Below are positions 8,368 to 16,370 of a DNA stretch of 64,000 bases, piece after piece; within the stretch, counting starts at the first letter, position 1, and every line of letters begins with the position of its first letter. The position numbers and the translations under genes are program-made. Source of the stretch: Paenibacillus soyae (GTDB taxonomy: Bacteria; Bacillota; Bacilli; Paenibacillales; Paenibacillaceae); assembly GCF_024623455.1 (NCBI RefSeq), contig NZ_JANIPJ010000010.1, forward strand, positions 49,195 through 113,194, read 5' to 3'. The notes below the pieces were generated by a model, which was not told the DNA's origin, ran no database searches, and saw only the letters and a list, made by a program, of their open reading frames with translations.

Positions 8368-9270
8368 ATGGCACGAACGGCATCGAACACCAGGAATCGC
8401 TTGAACCGGGGCGATAACGCATGGGCATACGCGTTCATCGCGGTCGCGCTTTGCGGATACGCGCTGTTTACCGCTTATCCTGTCATTAATGCCTTTATTA
8501 TCAGCTTTCAGGAGTATAAGCCACTCGGCTCTACTTTCAATGGATTGGACAATTACGCGGACACATTCAAGAGCGAGCTGTTCGGGAAAGCGATCTGGAA
8601 TACCGTCGTTTATACGCTGCTGACGGTACCGGTAGCCCTGATCCTATCCTTCGCGGTCGCGATCATGATTATGCCGCTTAAAAAATGGGCTCAGACGACC
8701 TTCAAAGCCATCTACTACTTGCCGGCCGTCGCCTCGGGCGTCGCGCTGTCGGTCGTATGGCTGTGGATCTTCGATCCGCTGCAGGGCGGCATACTGAACC
8801 AATTGATCTCCGTATTCGGCATCGAGAACCAGAACTGGCTGGGGTCGAGCAAAACTTCGATGTTCTCGCTCGTCTTCATGTCCTGGCTGTCCAGCCACGG
8901 CACGAGCATCATCATTTACGTCGCGGCCTTGCTCGGCATTGACGAGAGCTACTACGAAGCCGCGGACATCGACGGAGCTTCCTTCTGGCAGAAGATGTGG
9001 CATATCGTCATTCCCTGCCTCAAGCCAACGACGCTGTTCCTGCTCGTAACGGGCGTTATCGGCTCGTTCCAGGTGTTCCAGAACGCTTACCTGATGACGG
9101 GCGGCGGTCCGGACCACTCCACGACGATGGTCGGCCTTCTTATTTTCGATACGGCGTTCAAATATTTCGAGTTCGGCGCGGCCGCGGCTCAATCGCTTGT
9201 GCTGGCTCTTATCATCGGCATCATCGCGTTTATTCAATTCAAGTTCCTCGGCAAAGACGTCGAATACTAG
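8368..9270 (+). CDS. ABC sugar transporter permease (MalF-type)
   Basis: This 300-residue inner-membrane subunit has six predicted transmembrane helices. Near residue 190 it has the cytoplasmic EAA loop (YYEAADIDGASFWQKMW) that docks the ATPase. AAGGAG lies upstream of the ATG. It is the second subunit of the importer encoded after murQ; the partner permease begins 18 bp downstream. No ATP-binding subunit is encoded in this operon, so a shared ATPase such as MsmX, encoded elsewhere, must be used. Confidence 0.92.
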   Translation: MARTASNTRNRLNRGDNAWAYAFIAVALCGYALFTAYPVINAFIISFQEYKPLGSTFNGLDNYADTFKSELFGKAIWNTVVYTLLTVPVALILSFAVAIMIMPLKKWAQTTFKAIYYLPAVASGVALSVVWLWIFDPLQGGILNQLISVFGIENQNWLGSSKTSMFSLVFMSWLSSHGTSIIIYVAALLGIDESYYEAADIDGASFWQKMWHIVIPCLKPTTLFLLVTGVIGSFQVFQNAYLMTGGGPDHSTTMVGLLIFDTAFKYFEFGAAAAQSLVLALIIGIIAFIQFKFLGKDVEY

Positions 9271-9288
9271 TAGAAGGAGGGACTACAC

Positions 9289-10149
9289 GTGGGCTTGTTT
9301 AATAAACACTTAGGAAATCGCGGACTTCGGTACACGCGAAACGCGATCATCGTTGTCTTCCTTCTGCTATTCGCTCTGGCGACTTTGTTCCCGATCTACT
9401 TCATGATCATGTCCTCCTTCGGCGATCCGATCGAGGCGGGCGCGGTCAGCTATTCGATCTGGCCCGGCAAGATCTCGTTGGAATCCTACAAGTTCTTCTT
9501 CGAGTTCAGCGAATATTCATACCGCTGGCTGTGGAACTCGCTAGTTGTAGCGTCGGTCGTCATGGTATCGAACGTCGTGTTCGCGACGATGGCGGGCTAC
9601 GCCTTCTCGAAGATCCGGTTCAAGGGGCGCGGCATTCTGTTCGCCGTGCTGCTGGCGGCGATGATGATTCCGTACCAGGTGACGCAGGTGCCTCTGTACA
9701 TTCTGATCGTCAACATTTTCGAAATCCAGAATACGTACAGCGCTTTAATCCTGCCGTCGATCGTTACAGTGTACAATATTTTCCTGGCCAAGCAGTTCAT
9801 GAGCTCCATCCCGAACGAAATCCTGGAGAGCGCCAAGGTCGAAGGGGCGAGCCAAGGCAAAATTTTGTTCACGATCATTATGCCTCTGTCGAAGACGGTT
9901 ATGGCCGTCATGGCGATCCTGACGTTCATGGATACGTGGAATACGTTCTTCTGGCCGTTCCTCGTGACGAACACGATGGATATGCAGACGATCCAGGTCG
10001 GGCTCAAAAACTTCCGCTTCGCCAACACGACGTACTTCGCTCCGATGATGGCGGGCGCGACGATCTCGGCGGTGCCGATGTTCATCCTGTTCTTCAGCCT
10101 GCAGCGTTACTTCCTCGAGGGCGTAACGGTCGGCGCGGTGAAGGGGTAA
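9289..10149 (+). CDS. ABC sugar transporter permease (MalG-type)
   Basis: This 286-residue permease has six predicted transmembrane segments. The EAA loop (ESAKVEGASQGKILFTI) lies at about residues 181-197. AGAAGGAGGG precedes the start. It forms the heterodimeric channel with the preceding gene product. The coding region ends 24 bp before a strong terminator, which closes the murQ-importer transcript. Confidence 0.92.
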   Translation: MGLFNKHLGNRGLRYTRNAIIVVFLLLFALATLFPIYFMIMSSFGDPIEAGAVSYSIWPGKISLESYKFFFEFSEYSYRWLWNSLVVASVVMVSNVVFATMAGYAFSKIRFKGRGILFAVLLAAMMIPYQVTQVPLYILIVNIFEIQNTYSALILPSIVTVYNIFLAKQFMSSIPNEILESAKVEGASQGKILFTIIMPLSKTVMAVMAILTFMDTWNTFFWPFLVTNTMDMQTIQVGLKNFRFANTTYFAPMMAGATISAVPMFILFFSLQRYFLEGVTVGAVKG

Positions 10150-10172
10150 CTTTAGCTTCATAACGAGGAAAC

Positions 10173-10235
10173 AACCTCCCTCTAGCTGCGGCCGACCGTT
10201 TTCGGGGGACCGGAGCGGAGGGAGGTTTCTTTTTT
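10173..10235 (+). terminator. Terminator after the murQ-importer operon
   Basis: AACCTCCCTC (10173-10182) pairs with GAGGGAGGTT (10218-10227), with a T-rich tail TTCTTTTTT. The loop contains a second GC-rich stem. The following GNAT gene starts only 26 bp later, so some readthrough is possible. Confidence 0.85.
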
Positions 10236-10260
10236 GGCGAAGATCGGGGGAGGAAGCCGG

Positions 10261-11232
10261 ATGCTGACAGTGTGGGAAGATCGTTACAAGACGGAGACTA
10301 TCGCTTTGTGGAATAAGGAAGCGGTGAAGGACGGCTACAAGGAAATGGACGAGACGAGCTTCTCTCGGGTGTTTTTGGATAACGCTTACTTCGACCGGGA
10401 ATGCGCGTTCGTCTGGCTGGAGGAGGGAAGCGTCGTCGGGTTCGCGTGCGGCTGCGCGGGGGACGACCTGCCGCTGGGAGACGTTGCCGGCTACATCACT
10501 TGCATCGTGCTTGAGTCGCGGCATGCGAGCGAAGTACGGTACGCCGCCCTGCTTGGCGCTTTGGAGCAACGGTTCGCGGAGCTGGGAAAGCGGCAGGCGG
10601 ATGTGCTGTTTTTCAACCCGATGCAGCTGCCGTGGTATATCCCGGATACGGACCGTCACGAGCATAACAATGCGCCCGGGGTGCCGATTGGCAGCGCGCT
10701 GCACGGCTTTCTGCTGCAGCAGGGGTATGCGGAGCGGGCGACGCAATGCGCGATGTATCTGAAGCTGGGCGGGTTCTACGTGCCGGGCAGCATTCTGGTG
10801 AAGGAGGAGCTGGCGGAGGCGCAGGGCTACACGGTGGAGCTGCTGAATCCCGCGAAGCATAGAGGCGTGTCCGGCATGCTGGAGGCGCTCGGCAACCCGC
10901 TGTGGCAGCGGGAGATCGGCCGGAGCTTCGAGGACGGGACGCCCGTCGTTATCGCGGCCTTGAACGGCGAAGCCGTCGGGTTCGCGGGGCCGGTCGTACG
11001 GCAGCCGAACGGCAGGGGGTATTTTGCCGGGATTGGCGTGCGGAGCGAGCATGAGGGGCACGGGCTCGGGTCGAGCTTGTTCTTCCGCTTGTGCGAGGCG
11101 TTCCAGAGCATCGGGACGGATTATATGTCGCTGTACACGGGGAGCAACAATCCGGCGATTCGGATCTATGAGAAGGCAGGCTTTCGGACGGTCAAAACAT
11201 TCGCGATCATGAGGAAGGAGCTTACGGCATAA
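10261..11232 (+). CDS. GNAT-family N-acetyltransferase, two-domain
   Basis: This 323-residue protein has a weak N-terminal acetyltransferase-like half (about 20-160) and a clear C-terminal GNAT domain (about 185-320). The acetyl-CoA loop reads SEHEGHGLGSSLFF, and the terminal strand-helix pattern is NNPAIRIYEKAGFRTVKTF. Start: GGGGGAGGA sits 7 nt before the ATG at 10261. The stop codon overlaps the start of the PIG-L gene by one base (TAATG), so the two are translationally coupled. Its acceptor is unknown. Its place between a MurNAc importer and a muramidase suggests it acts on an amino sugar or muropeptide stem, which is inference. Confidence 0.82.
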   Translation: MLTVWEDRYKTETIALWNKEAVKDGYKEMDETSFSRVFLDNAYFDRECAFVWLEEGSVVGFACGCAGDDLPLGDVAGYITCIVLESRHASEVRYAALLGALEQRFAELGKRQADVLFFNPMQLPWYIPDTDRHEHNNAPGVPIGSALHGFLLQQGYAERATQCAMYLKLGGFYVPGSILVKEELAEAQGYTVELLNPAKHRGVSGMLEALGNPLWQREIGRSFEDGTPVVIAALNGEAVGFAGPVVRQPNGRGYFAGIGVRSEHEGHGLGSSLFFRLCEAFQSIGTDYMSLYTGSNNPAIRIYEKAGFRTVKTFAIMRKELTA

Positions 11233-11936
11233 TGGAGAGACAACCGGTTACGATTCTGGGCATCGGCGCCCATGTGGGTGATATGGAGCTTGTGGCGGGA
11301 GGCGTGATGGCCAGCCACTACCTGAAAGGCGACAAGATCGCGACGCTCGCGCTGACCGCTGGGGAACGCGGCGTGCCGGCGGGACGGGACAAAGACGAGT
11401 ACCGCGAGCAGAAGGTGCGCGAGGCTCACACGTTCGCCGGCATGCTGGGCGGCGAGGCGTACGTGCTCGACTATGAGGACGGCGAAGTGCCGGACGATCA
11501 GGACATCCGCATGCGCGTCGCGGACGTCATTCGGCTCGTGAAGCCGAACATCATCATTACGCATCACTGCAATAGCATGCACAAGGATCACGCAACAACG
11601 CATCGTATCGTGAATGACGCGCGGTATTTCGCGGCGATTCCGACGTTCGAGCGGGAGCTGCCGGCTCATTTTGCCGCTAAGCTGTATTACGGGGAAAATT
11701 GGGAGGACGCGGTCGGCTACGTGCCGTACGTGTACGTCGATTTCGACCAGCAGGCGTTCGATCTGTGGATCGAGGCGCTGTCGACGCATTGGTTCGTGAC
11801 GGGCAGCAAGTCGTTCAACTATATGGATTATTACAAGTCGCTGGCTCGCGTGAGAGGACTCGAGGCGCGCAAGGAGTACGCGGAGACGTTCATGGTGGCG
11901 CCGGAAAACATGAAGCTGAGGCAGTCGGAGCTGTAA
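11232..11936 (+). CDS. PIG-L/LmbE-like deacetylase-family protein with altered catalytic motif
   Basis: This 234-residue cytoplasmic protein is of the PIG-L (LmbE) family, whose zinc enzymes remove N-acetyl groups from GlcNAc-type sugars. The usual AHPDD motif reads AHVGD at residues 13-17. Zinc ligands His14, Asp17 and His120 are kept, but the Asp that serves as general base in characterised members is Gly16. The second motif HHCNSMHKDH is at 111-120. It is translationally coupled to the GNAT gene upstream. The product may use another base, may have another activity, or may be a binding protein. A 167-bp palindrome-ended repeat begins 7 bp after the stop. Confidence 0.83.
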   Translation: MERQPVTILGIGAHVGDMELVAGGVMASHYLKGDKIATLALTAGERGVPAGRDKDEYREQKVREAHTFAGMLGGEAYVLDYEDGEVPDDQDIRMRVADVIRLVKPNIIITHHCNSMHKDHATTHRIVNDARYFAAIPTFERELPAHFAAKLYYGENWEDAVGYVPYVYVDFDQQAFDLWIEALSTHWFVTGSKSFNYMDYYKSLARVRGLEARKEYAETFMVAPENMKLRQSEL

Positions 11937-11942
11937 GAGGTA

Positions 11943-12109
11943 GTTCAAAAAGTCCACTTTTGATCACGAAGCGTATCAGGAAGCCTACTCGACGTCGAAT
12001 ATCGAATTCAGCCGGAACTTCCGGTGCTCACGTAGTTTCCACTACGCTCCGCTCCTCATTTCCTAGCTTCATCCGATCTTCTCGGTGCTGAAAACTGGAC
12101 TTTTTGAAC
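11943..12109 (+). repeat. Palindrome-ended dispersed repeat, copy 1 (167 bp)
   Basis: The ends are inverted repeats, GTTCAAAAAGTCC and GGACTTTTTGAAC (13 bp perfect). The inside closely matches the copy at 32116-32281. It also contains CACGTAG...CTACG pairs and TCGAATAT/GAATTC segments, so it can fold. It encodes nothing. It lies between the PIG-L and DUF1343 genes, in the same orientation and at the same distance from a stop codon as copy 2. It could be a MITE-like element that also works as a terminator. Confidence 0.9.
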
Positions 12110-12164
12110 ACGCATTGTAAGTATAAGGGCGATGAATGGTTGCTCGGGGAGGCGCAGGGATAGG

Positions 12165-13307
12165 ATGATTCGGAACGGCATTGACAATATAGAGGCGTAT
12201 GCCGGCTTGTTCAAGGGCAAGCGGCTGGGGCTTATCACGGCGCCGACGGGGCTGGCGGCGGATTTCCGCTCGACGATCGATATTTTGCACGAGCGTTTCG
12301 AGCTCGCGGCGATGTTCTCGCCCGAGCATGGCGTCAGAGGCGATCTGGCGGCGGGCGCGCTGGTGGATACGTACGTGGATCCGGCGACGGGCGTGCCGGT
12401 GTACAGTCTGTACCGGAAGGACTCGAAGCGGCTGACGCCGGAGATGCTGGACGCCGTCGATATGGTCGTCTATGATATCCAGGATGTCGGGACGCGGTAC
12501 TACACGTTTATTTATACGATGCTGTATGCGCTGGAGGACTGCGCGAAGGCGGGCAAGCCGTTCGTCGTGCTGGATCGAGTGAACCCGCTGGACGGAGCGA
12601 CGGTCGAGGGCAACGTGCTGAAGGAGAGCTTCGCTTCCTTCGTCGGCAACTATTCGCTTGCGGTGCGCTACGGATTGACGGCCGGCGAAGTCGCGACAAT
12701 GGCGAACGCCGAGCAGGGCTGGGGCGCGGAGCTGTATGTCGTGCCTTGCGACGGCTGGTCGCGCGAGATGACGTTCGCGGAGCTGGGTCGCGCCTGGATC
12801 CCGCCGTCCATGGGCATTCCGCGCTTCCATACGGCGCTGCTCTATCCGGGCACGTGCCTGTTCGAGGGCACGAACCTGTCGGAAGGACGCGGCACGACGG
12901 CGCCGTTCGAGCTCATCGGCGCGCCGTTCGTCGACGCGGAGCTGCTCGCGCGGGAGATGAACGCGAAGAAGCTGCCGGGCGCTTTTTTCCGCCCCGCATA
13001 CTTCAAGCCGACGTTCTCGAAGCACGAGGGCGAGCTGTGCCGCGGCGTCTACGTCCACGTGCTGGATGAACGAGCGCTGCGCCCGGTGGAGCTTGGCGTA
13101 GCGCTGCTGTTCACTGTGAAGCGGCTGTTCGGCGAAGCGTTTGCGTTCCTCCCGCCGGTGCGCGAGAACGGCCGGCCGTTCATCGACCTGCTGGGCGGGG
13201 ACAGCGTCTACCGCGACGAGCCGGTCGACGTGCCCGCGCTGCTGGAGGCCTTCCGCGAGGAGAGCCGCACGTTCGCGGAGCGGAAGCGGGCGTTTCATTT
13301 GTATTAG
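12165..13307 (+). CDS. DUF1343 / NamZ-like exo-beta-N-acetylmuramidase, no signal peptide
   Basis: This 380-residue DUF1343 protein belongs to the family in which Bacillus NamZ removes MurNAc from non-reducing chain ends. Features are GLFKGKRLGLITAPTG at the N-terminus, SPEHGVRG (Glu54-His55), DIQDVGTRYYTF and LFEGTNLSEGRGTT. The domain begins almost at the start codon. The ATG at 12165 follows AGGGAT; an upstream in-frame ATG at 12132 would only add a short basic stretch. No signal peptide is present, unlike secreted NamZ proteins, so it should act in the cytoplasm on an imported disaccharide such as MurNAc-GlcNAc. This fits the importer, kinase and MurQ encoded beside it. Confidence 0.88.
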   Translation: MIRNGIDNIEAYAGLFKGKRLGLITAPTGLAADFRSTIDILHERFELAAMFSPEHGVRGDLAAGALVDTYVDPATGVPVYSLYRKDSKRLTPEMLDAVDMVVYDIQDVGTRYYTFIYTMLYALEDCAKAGKPFVVLDRVNPLDGATVEGNVLKESFASFVGNYSLAVRYGLTAGEVATMANAEQGWGAELYVVPCDGWSREMTFAELGRAWIPPSMGIPRFHTALLYPGTCLFEGTNLSEGRGTTAPFELIGAPFVDAELLAREMNAKKLPGAFFRPAYFKPTFSKHEGELCRGVYVHVLDERALRPVELGVALLFTVKRLFGEAFAFLPPVRENGRPFIDLLGGDSVYRDEPVDVPALLEAFREESRTFAERKRAFHLY

Positions 13308-13828
13308 GCAGGGCTGATGTACGTACCCTCCTTGCCGAGCCGTGTCGTGCCGTGCGTTGTGCGAGGACTGCATGGCGAAGGCGTGAGCGCGGGTCGTGGG
13401 CAGTGATGGGCGGAGTGTGTGTCGCTGGCCGGGGCTCGTGTCGACGGGGCGCGGCTCATGGCTCGTGGCCCGTGGCTCGTGGTAATAGCGGCAAAAACGG
13501 CGTTATTTGTTCAAGCTGCACCCAGGTTGGACGGAATAGCGGCGAAATTGGAGTTATTTTTTCCGGGCCCTCCCTTTTCGAACGATTGGTGAGGAAATAG
13601 CGGTAGAATCGCCGCTATTGTATGAGATAACCATGAATCGTATCGAAATAGCGGTACTATTTCCGCTATTTTCAAGAGCAGACAGCGGAGGCGGGAATCG
13701 CAGGCAGGCAAGCGCAAAGAGCTGACCGCTGCTATCGCGGGGAAGGCTGGCCAGCGGCAAAAAACTAATCGCCGTTACCCTGAGCATGCGGTTCGGCGAA
13801 GACGACATAGATTCGGAGTGTGAATGAG
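13308..13828. other. Intergenic region with AATAGCGG hairpin cluster
   Basis: This stretch holds no supported gene. AATAGCGG occurs at 13484, 13535, 13596 and 13647. The last two each pair with CCGCTATT (13612-13619 and 13663-13670) across 8-bp loops, giving two consecutive stem-loops about 51 bp apart. The left part (13310-13480) is a low-complexity run of GGCTCGTGG-like words. The kinase ribosome binding site GGAG is at 13815-13818. Confidence 0.7.
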
Positions 13829-14746
13829 ATGAGAGTGGTCGCGGGGCTCGATGGGGGCGGCACGAAAACGGCGGTGACGGTTGCGGATGAGAACGGGGCG
13901 GTGCTGCATGCGTTCGAGGCCGGCCCGATTAACTTGAACGGTCAACCTGAGAGTAGTGTACGGCAGGCGCTCGCGGACATATGCAGCCAGATAGGGCAGG
14001 TGAGCCCAGGCGGCATCGAAGGCTGCGCCGCCTTATGCGTCGGAGCGGCCGGCATCAGCAATCCGGCCGTAAGCGGTCTGCTTACCGCGGGCTTAAGAGA
14101 GAACGGCTATGCGGGCGAGCTCGTGCTTGTAGGCGATCACGTCACCGCGCTGAGCGGAGCGCTTGAAGGACGGCCGGGGGCGATTCTCATCGCGGGAACG
14201 GGCTCCATCGCCTACGGCCGGAACGGCAGCGGAGAAACCCATCGCGCGGGGGGGTTCGGGCATCTGATCGACGATGGGGGCAGCGGCTACAGCCTGGGAC
14301 GCGACTTGCTGTCCGCCGTCGTGCGGGCGGCCGACGGACGGGAGGAGCCGACGGTCTTGACGGAGCTTGCTTTCGAGCAGCTCGGCATCAGCTCGATCCC
14401 GGAGCTTATTGGCTTTGTCTACGACAAGGACCGCGGCAAAAAAGATATCGCTGCCCTCGCGCCGCTCGTGTTCAAAGCGTGCGAAACGGGCGATCTCGCG
14501 GCGCTTCGCATCGTGCGGGACAATGCCGATGCGCTGGCGCTGACGGCGTCGGCGGTCGTAAGCCGCCTAGGGCTGAAGGACGGCGAGCTGGCTTTGCTCG
14601 GCAGCGTGCTGACGAAAAGCCGGCTTATGCGCGAGACGTTCGTGGAGCGCATGGGCTGGCGCCAGCCGCTTCTGCGCTGCATCGAGCCGCGGCGCGACGC
14701 GTCGTACGGCGCTGTGCTGCTTGCGCTGGAGAAGCTTCATCCATAG
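13829..14746 (+). CDS. BadF/BadG-family kinase, MurNAc/GlcNAc kinase-like
   Basis: This 305-residue ASKHA kinase starts with the phosphate-1 loop LDGGGTKTAV (Asp8). It has LIAGTGSIAYGRN and a GGFGHLIDDGGSGYSLGRD segment typical of N-acetylglucosamine kinases and of clostridial MurK, which phosphorylates MurNAc and GlcNAc at O6. Start: the ATG at 13829 is 10 nt after GGAG; a GTG at 13820 is possible but too close. It sits between the muramidase and anmK. The simplest role is to phosphorylate the MurNAc, and perhaps GlcNAc, freed by the muramidase, feeding MurQ. Substrate choice is inferred. Confidence 0.85.
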   Translation: MRVVAGLDGGGTKTAVTVADENGAVLHAFEAGPINLNGQPESSVRQALADICSQIGQVSPGGIEGCAALCVGAAGISNPAVSGLLTAGLRENGYAGELVLVGDHVTALSGALEGRPGAILIAGTGSIAYGRNGSGETHRAGGFGHLIDDGGSGYSLGRDLLSAVVRAADGREEPTVLTELAFEQLGISSIPELIGFVYDKDRGKKDIAALAPLVFKACETGDLAALRIVRDNADALALTASAVVSRLGLKDGELALLGSVLTKSRLMRETFVERMGWRQPLLRCIEPRRDASYGAVLLALEKLHP

Positions 14747-14832
14747 CGCGGTCTTACGCGCAGAGGCAAGAAAGAATAAGAATGCCGGCAGAATAAACGG
14801 TCGGCTTGCTTCGTACAGGGAGGCTGGAAACG

Positions 14833-16029
14833 ATGTTTCATGCGATAATGAATCAACTGAATCAACCCTATATTTATGCGGTGGGGCTGATGTCGGGCAC
14901 CTCGCTTGATGGCGTCGATGCCGCCGTCGTGCGCATCGAAGGGAGCGGACTGGACTCTAAGGTGCAGCTCCTCCACTATTACTCCCGTCCGTACGAGCAA
15001 GAGCTGCGCGAACGGCTGAAAGCGCTGTGCGACCCGTCAACCTCAGACGCGGCGCGCATTTGCGGGATGAATGTCTTCCTGGCTGAGCGATTCGCGGACG
15101 CCGCGATCGAAGCCATCGGGGAGGCAGGTCTTTCCATGAACGACATTGCTTTCGTCAGCTCGCATGGACAGACGATTTGGCATATGCCGGAGTCATCGCC
15201 GAGCGACCCGTACCTCGTGCGATCGACGCTGCAGATCGGGGATCTTACCGTCATCGCCAAAAAAACGGGAAGACTCACGGTCGGCGATTTCCGTCCGGCC
15301 GATATGGCGGTCGGCGGGCAAGGAGCCCCGCTCGTGCCATACGGCGATCTCATTCTGTTCCGGCATCCCTCCAAAGGACGCTTGCTGCAGAACATCGGCG
15401 GCATCGGCAACTGCACGGTTATTCCTCCGAATGCCGGCTTAGACGATCTATTCGCGTTCGATACGGGGCCTGGCAACATGATCATCGATCAAGTCGTCCA
15501 GACGCTCAGCGGCGGCAAGCTAAGCTATGACGCGAACGGAGATTGGGCCGCGATGGGCCAGCCGGACGAGGAATTGCTCGGCGAGCTGCTGGCGCATCCC
15601 TATTTCGGCCAATCGCCTCCGAAGTCGACCGGCCGCGAGCTGTTCGGCGCCGCCTACACATCCGAGCTGCTGGCGCACGCGCAGGAGCGCGGATTGGCTG
15701 CCGCCGATATCGTGGCGACCGCGACCGCCTTCACGGCGCATACGATCGCGGACGCTTGCCGGAATCTCGTCATGCCGCGCTGCCGCGTCGACGAAGTGAT
15801 CGTCAGCGGCGGCGGCGCGCATAACGCGACGCTGCTCCGGATGCTGGCGGAGCTGCTCCCGGAACAGAAGCTGCTGACCGCGGGCGAGCTTGGGCTTGCC
15901 GACGACGCCAAGGAGGCCGTCATCTTCGCCGTGCTCGGCAACGACTTCCTGCGAGGCATTCCCAACAATGTGCCCGCGGCAACTGGCGCAAGCCGCCAGA
16001 CAGTCATGGGCAAGCTGGCGCTGCCTTGA
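14833..16029 (+). CDS. anmK: Anhydro-N-acetylmuramic acid kinase
   Basis: AnmK opens the 1,6-anhydro ring of anhydro-MurNAc and phosphorylates it to MurNAc-6-P using ATP. The protein has 398 residues. The family signatures are GLMSGTSLDGVDAA (residues 18-31), SHGQTIWHMP, the substrate segment GDFRPADMAVGGQGAPLVPY, and NIGGIGNCTV. Start: GGGAGG lies 9 nt before the ATG at 14833. It is the last gene of the recycling cluster. Its substrate comes from lytic transglycosylases, so the locus covers both hydrolytic and transglycosylase products of cell-wall turnover. It is followed by a strong bidirectional terminator. Confidence 0.96.
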   Translation: MFHAIMNQLNQPYIYAVGLMSGTSLDGVDAAVVRIEGSGLDSKVQLLHYYSRPYEQELRERLKALCDPSTSDAARICGMNVFLAERFADAAIEAIGEAGLSMNDIAFVSSHGQTIWHMPESSPSDPYLVRSTLQIGDLTVIAKKTGRLTVGDFRPADMAVGGQGAPLVPYGDLILFRHPSKGRLLQNIGGIGNCTVIPPNAGLDDLFAFDTGPGNMIIDQVVQTLSGGKLSYDANGDWAAMGQPDEELLGELLAHPYFGQSPPKSTGRELFGAAYTSELLAHAQERGLAAADIVATATAFTAHTIADACRNLVMPRCRVDEVIVSGGGAHNATLLRMLAELLPEQKLLTAGELGLADDAKEAVIFAVLGNDFLRGIPNNVPAATGASRQTVMGKLALP

Positions 16030-16076
16030 CGAATAATGTCTGAGGCGAGTCCGAATATACAGAAGGCGAACCATAG

Positions 16077-16138
16077 AAAAGCACTCGCGAGAAATAGCGG
16101 CGAACAATAAGCGGCTATTTCAATGCGAGTGCTTTTTT
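16077..16138. terminator. Bidirectional terminator with nested hairpin
   Basis: AAAAGCACTCGC pairs with GCGAGTGCTTTT around an inner AAATAGC/GCTATTT stem. T runs follow on both strands. It separates anmK from the convergent small membrane-protein genes. The inner AATAGCGG word matches the cluster at 13484-13670. Confidence 0.9.
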
Positions 16139-16158
16139 GCGTGATTGCGCAATGGAGG

Positions 16159-16353
16159 TCACTCCGCGCTCAACAAAATCGTGGCGCTAAGCGTCCACAT
16201 CATGAGCGCGAACGAGATGCTGGCTAAGAGAGCGGGGCCCGAGATCGGCTCGTCTTTCTTCAAGCATTTCAGAATGGTAATGAAACCGCCCATGAACGAA
16301 CCGGCGAATAGAGGCATTAATAAGAGAGCTGAGTAGACAATAAATCCTTCCAT
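16159..16353 (-). CDS. Small two-helix membrane protein, unknown function
   Basis: This 64-residue protein has two hydrophobic helices (about residues 5-27 and 41-61) joined by a short charged loop (KCLKKDEP). Start: GGAGGATGG places the ribosome binding site 9 nt before the ATG at 16353; the longer frame upstream has no such site and reads into the next gene. It is the last gene of a three-gene minus-strand operon with the two proteins upstream. No family recognised. Confidence 0.65.
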   Translation of the reverse strand: MEGFIVYSALLLMPLFAGSFMGGFITILKCLKKDEPISGPALLASISFALMMWTLSATILLSAE

Positions 16354-16370
16354 GCAAATCCATCCTCCGA

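Noticed and set aside
9745-11061. Minus-strand open frame of over 400 codons opposite the permease and GNAT genes
   Set aside because: No ribosome binding site or domain; the plus strand has clear genes.
11943-12109. Possibility that the repeat is a degraded insertion sequence with a transposase remnant
   Set aside because: Both copies are the same length with palindromic ends and no coding capacity, which fits an intact non-autonomous element better.
12069-13373. Minus-strand open frame opposite the DUF1343 gene
   Set aside because: Arg/His/Gln-rich shadow translation of a well-supported gene.
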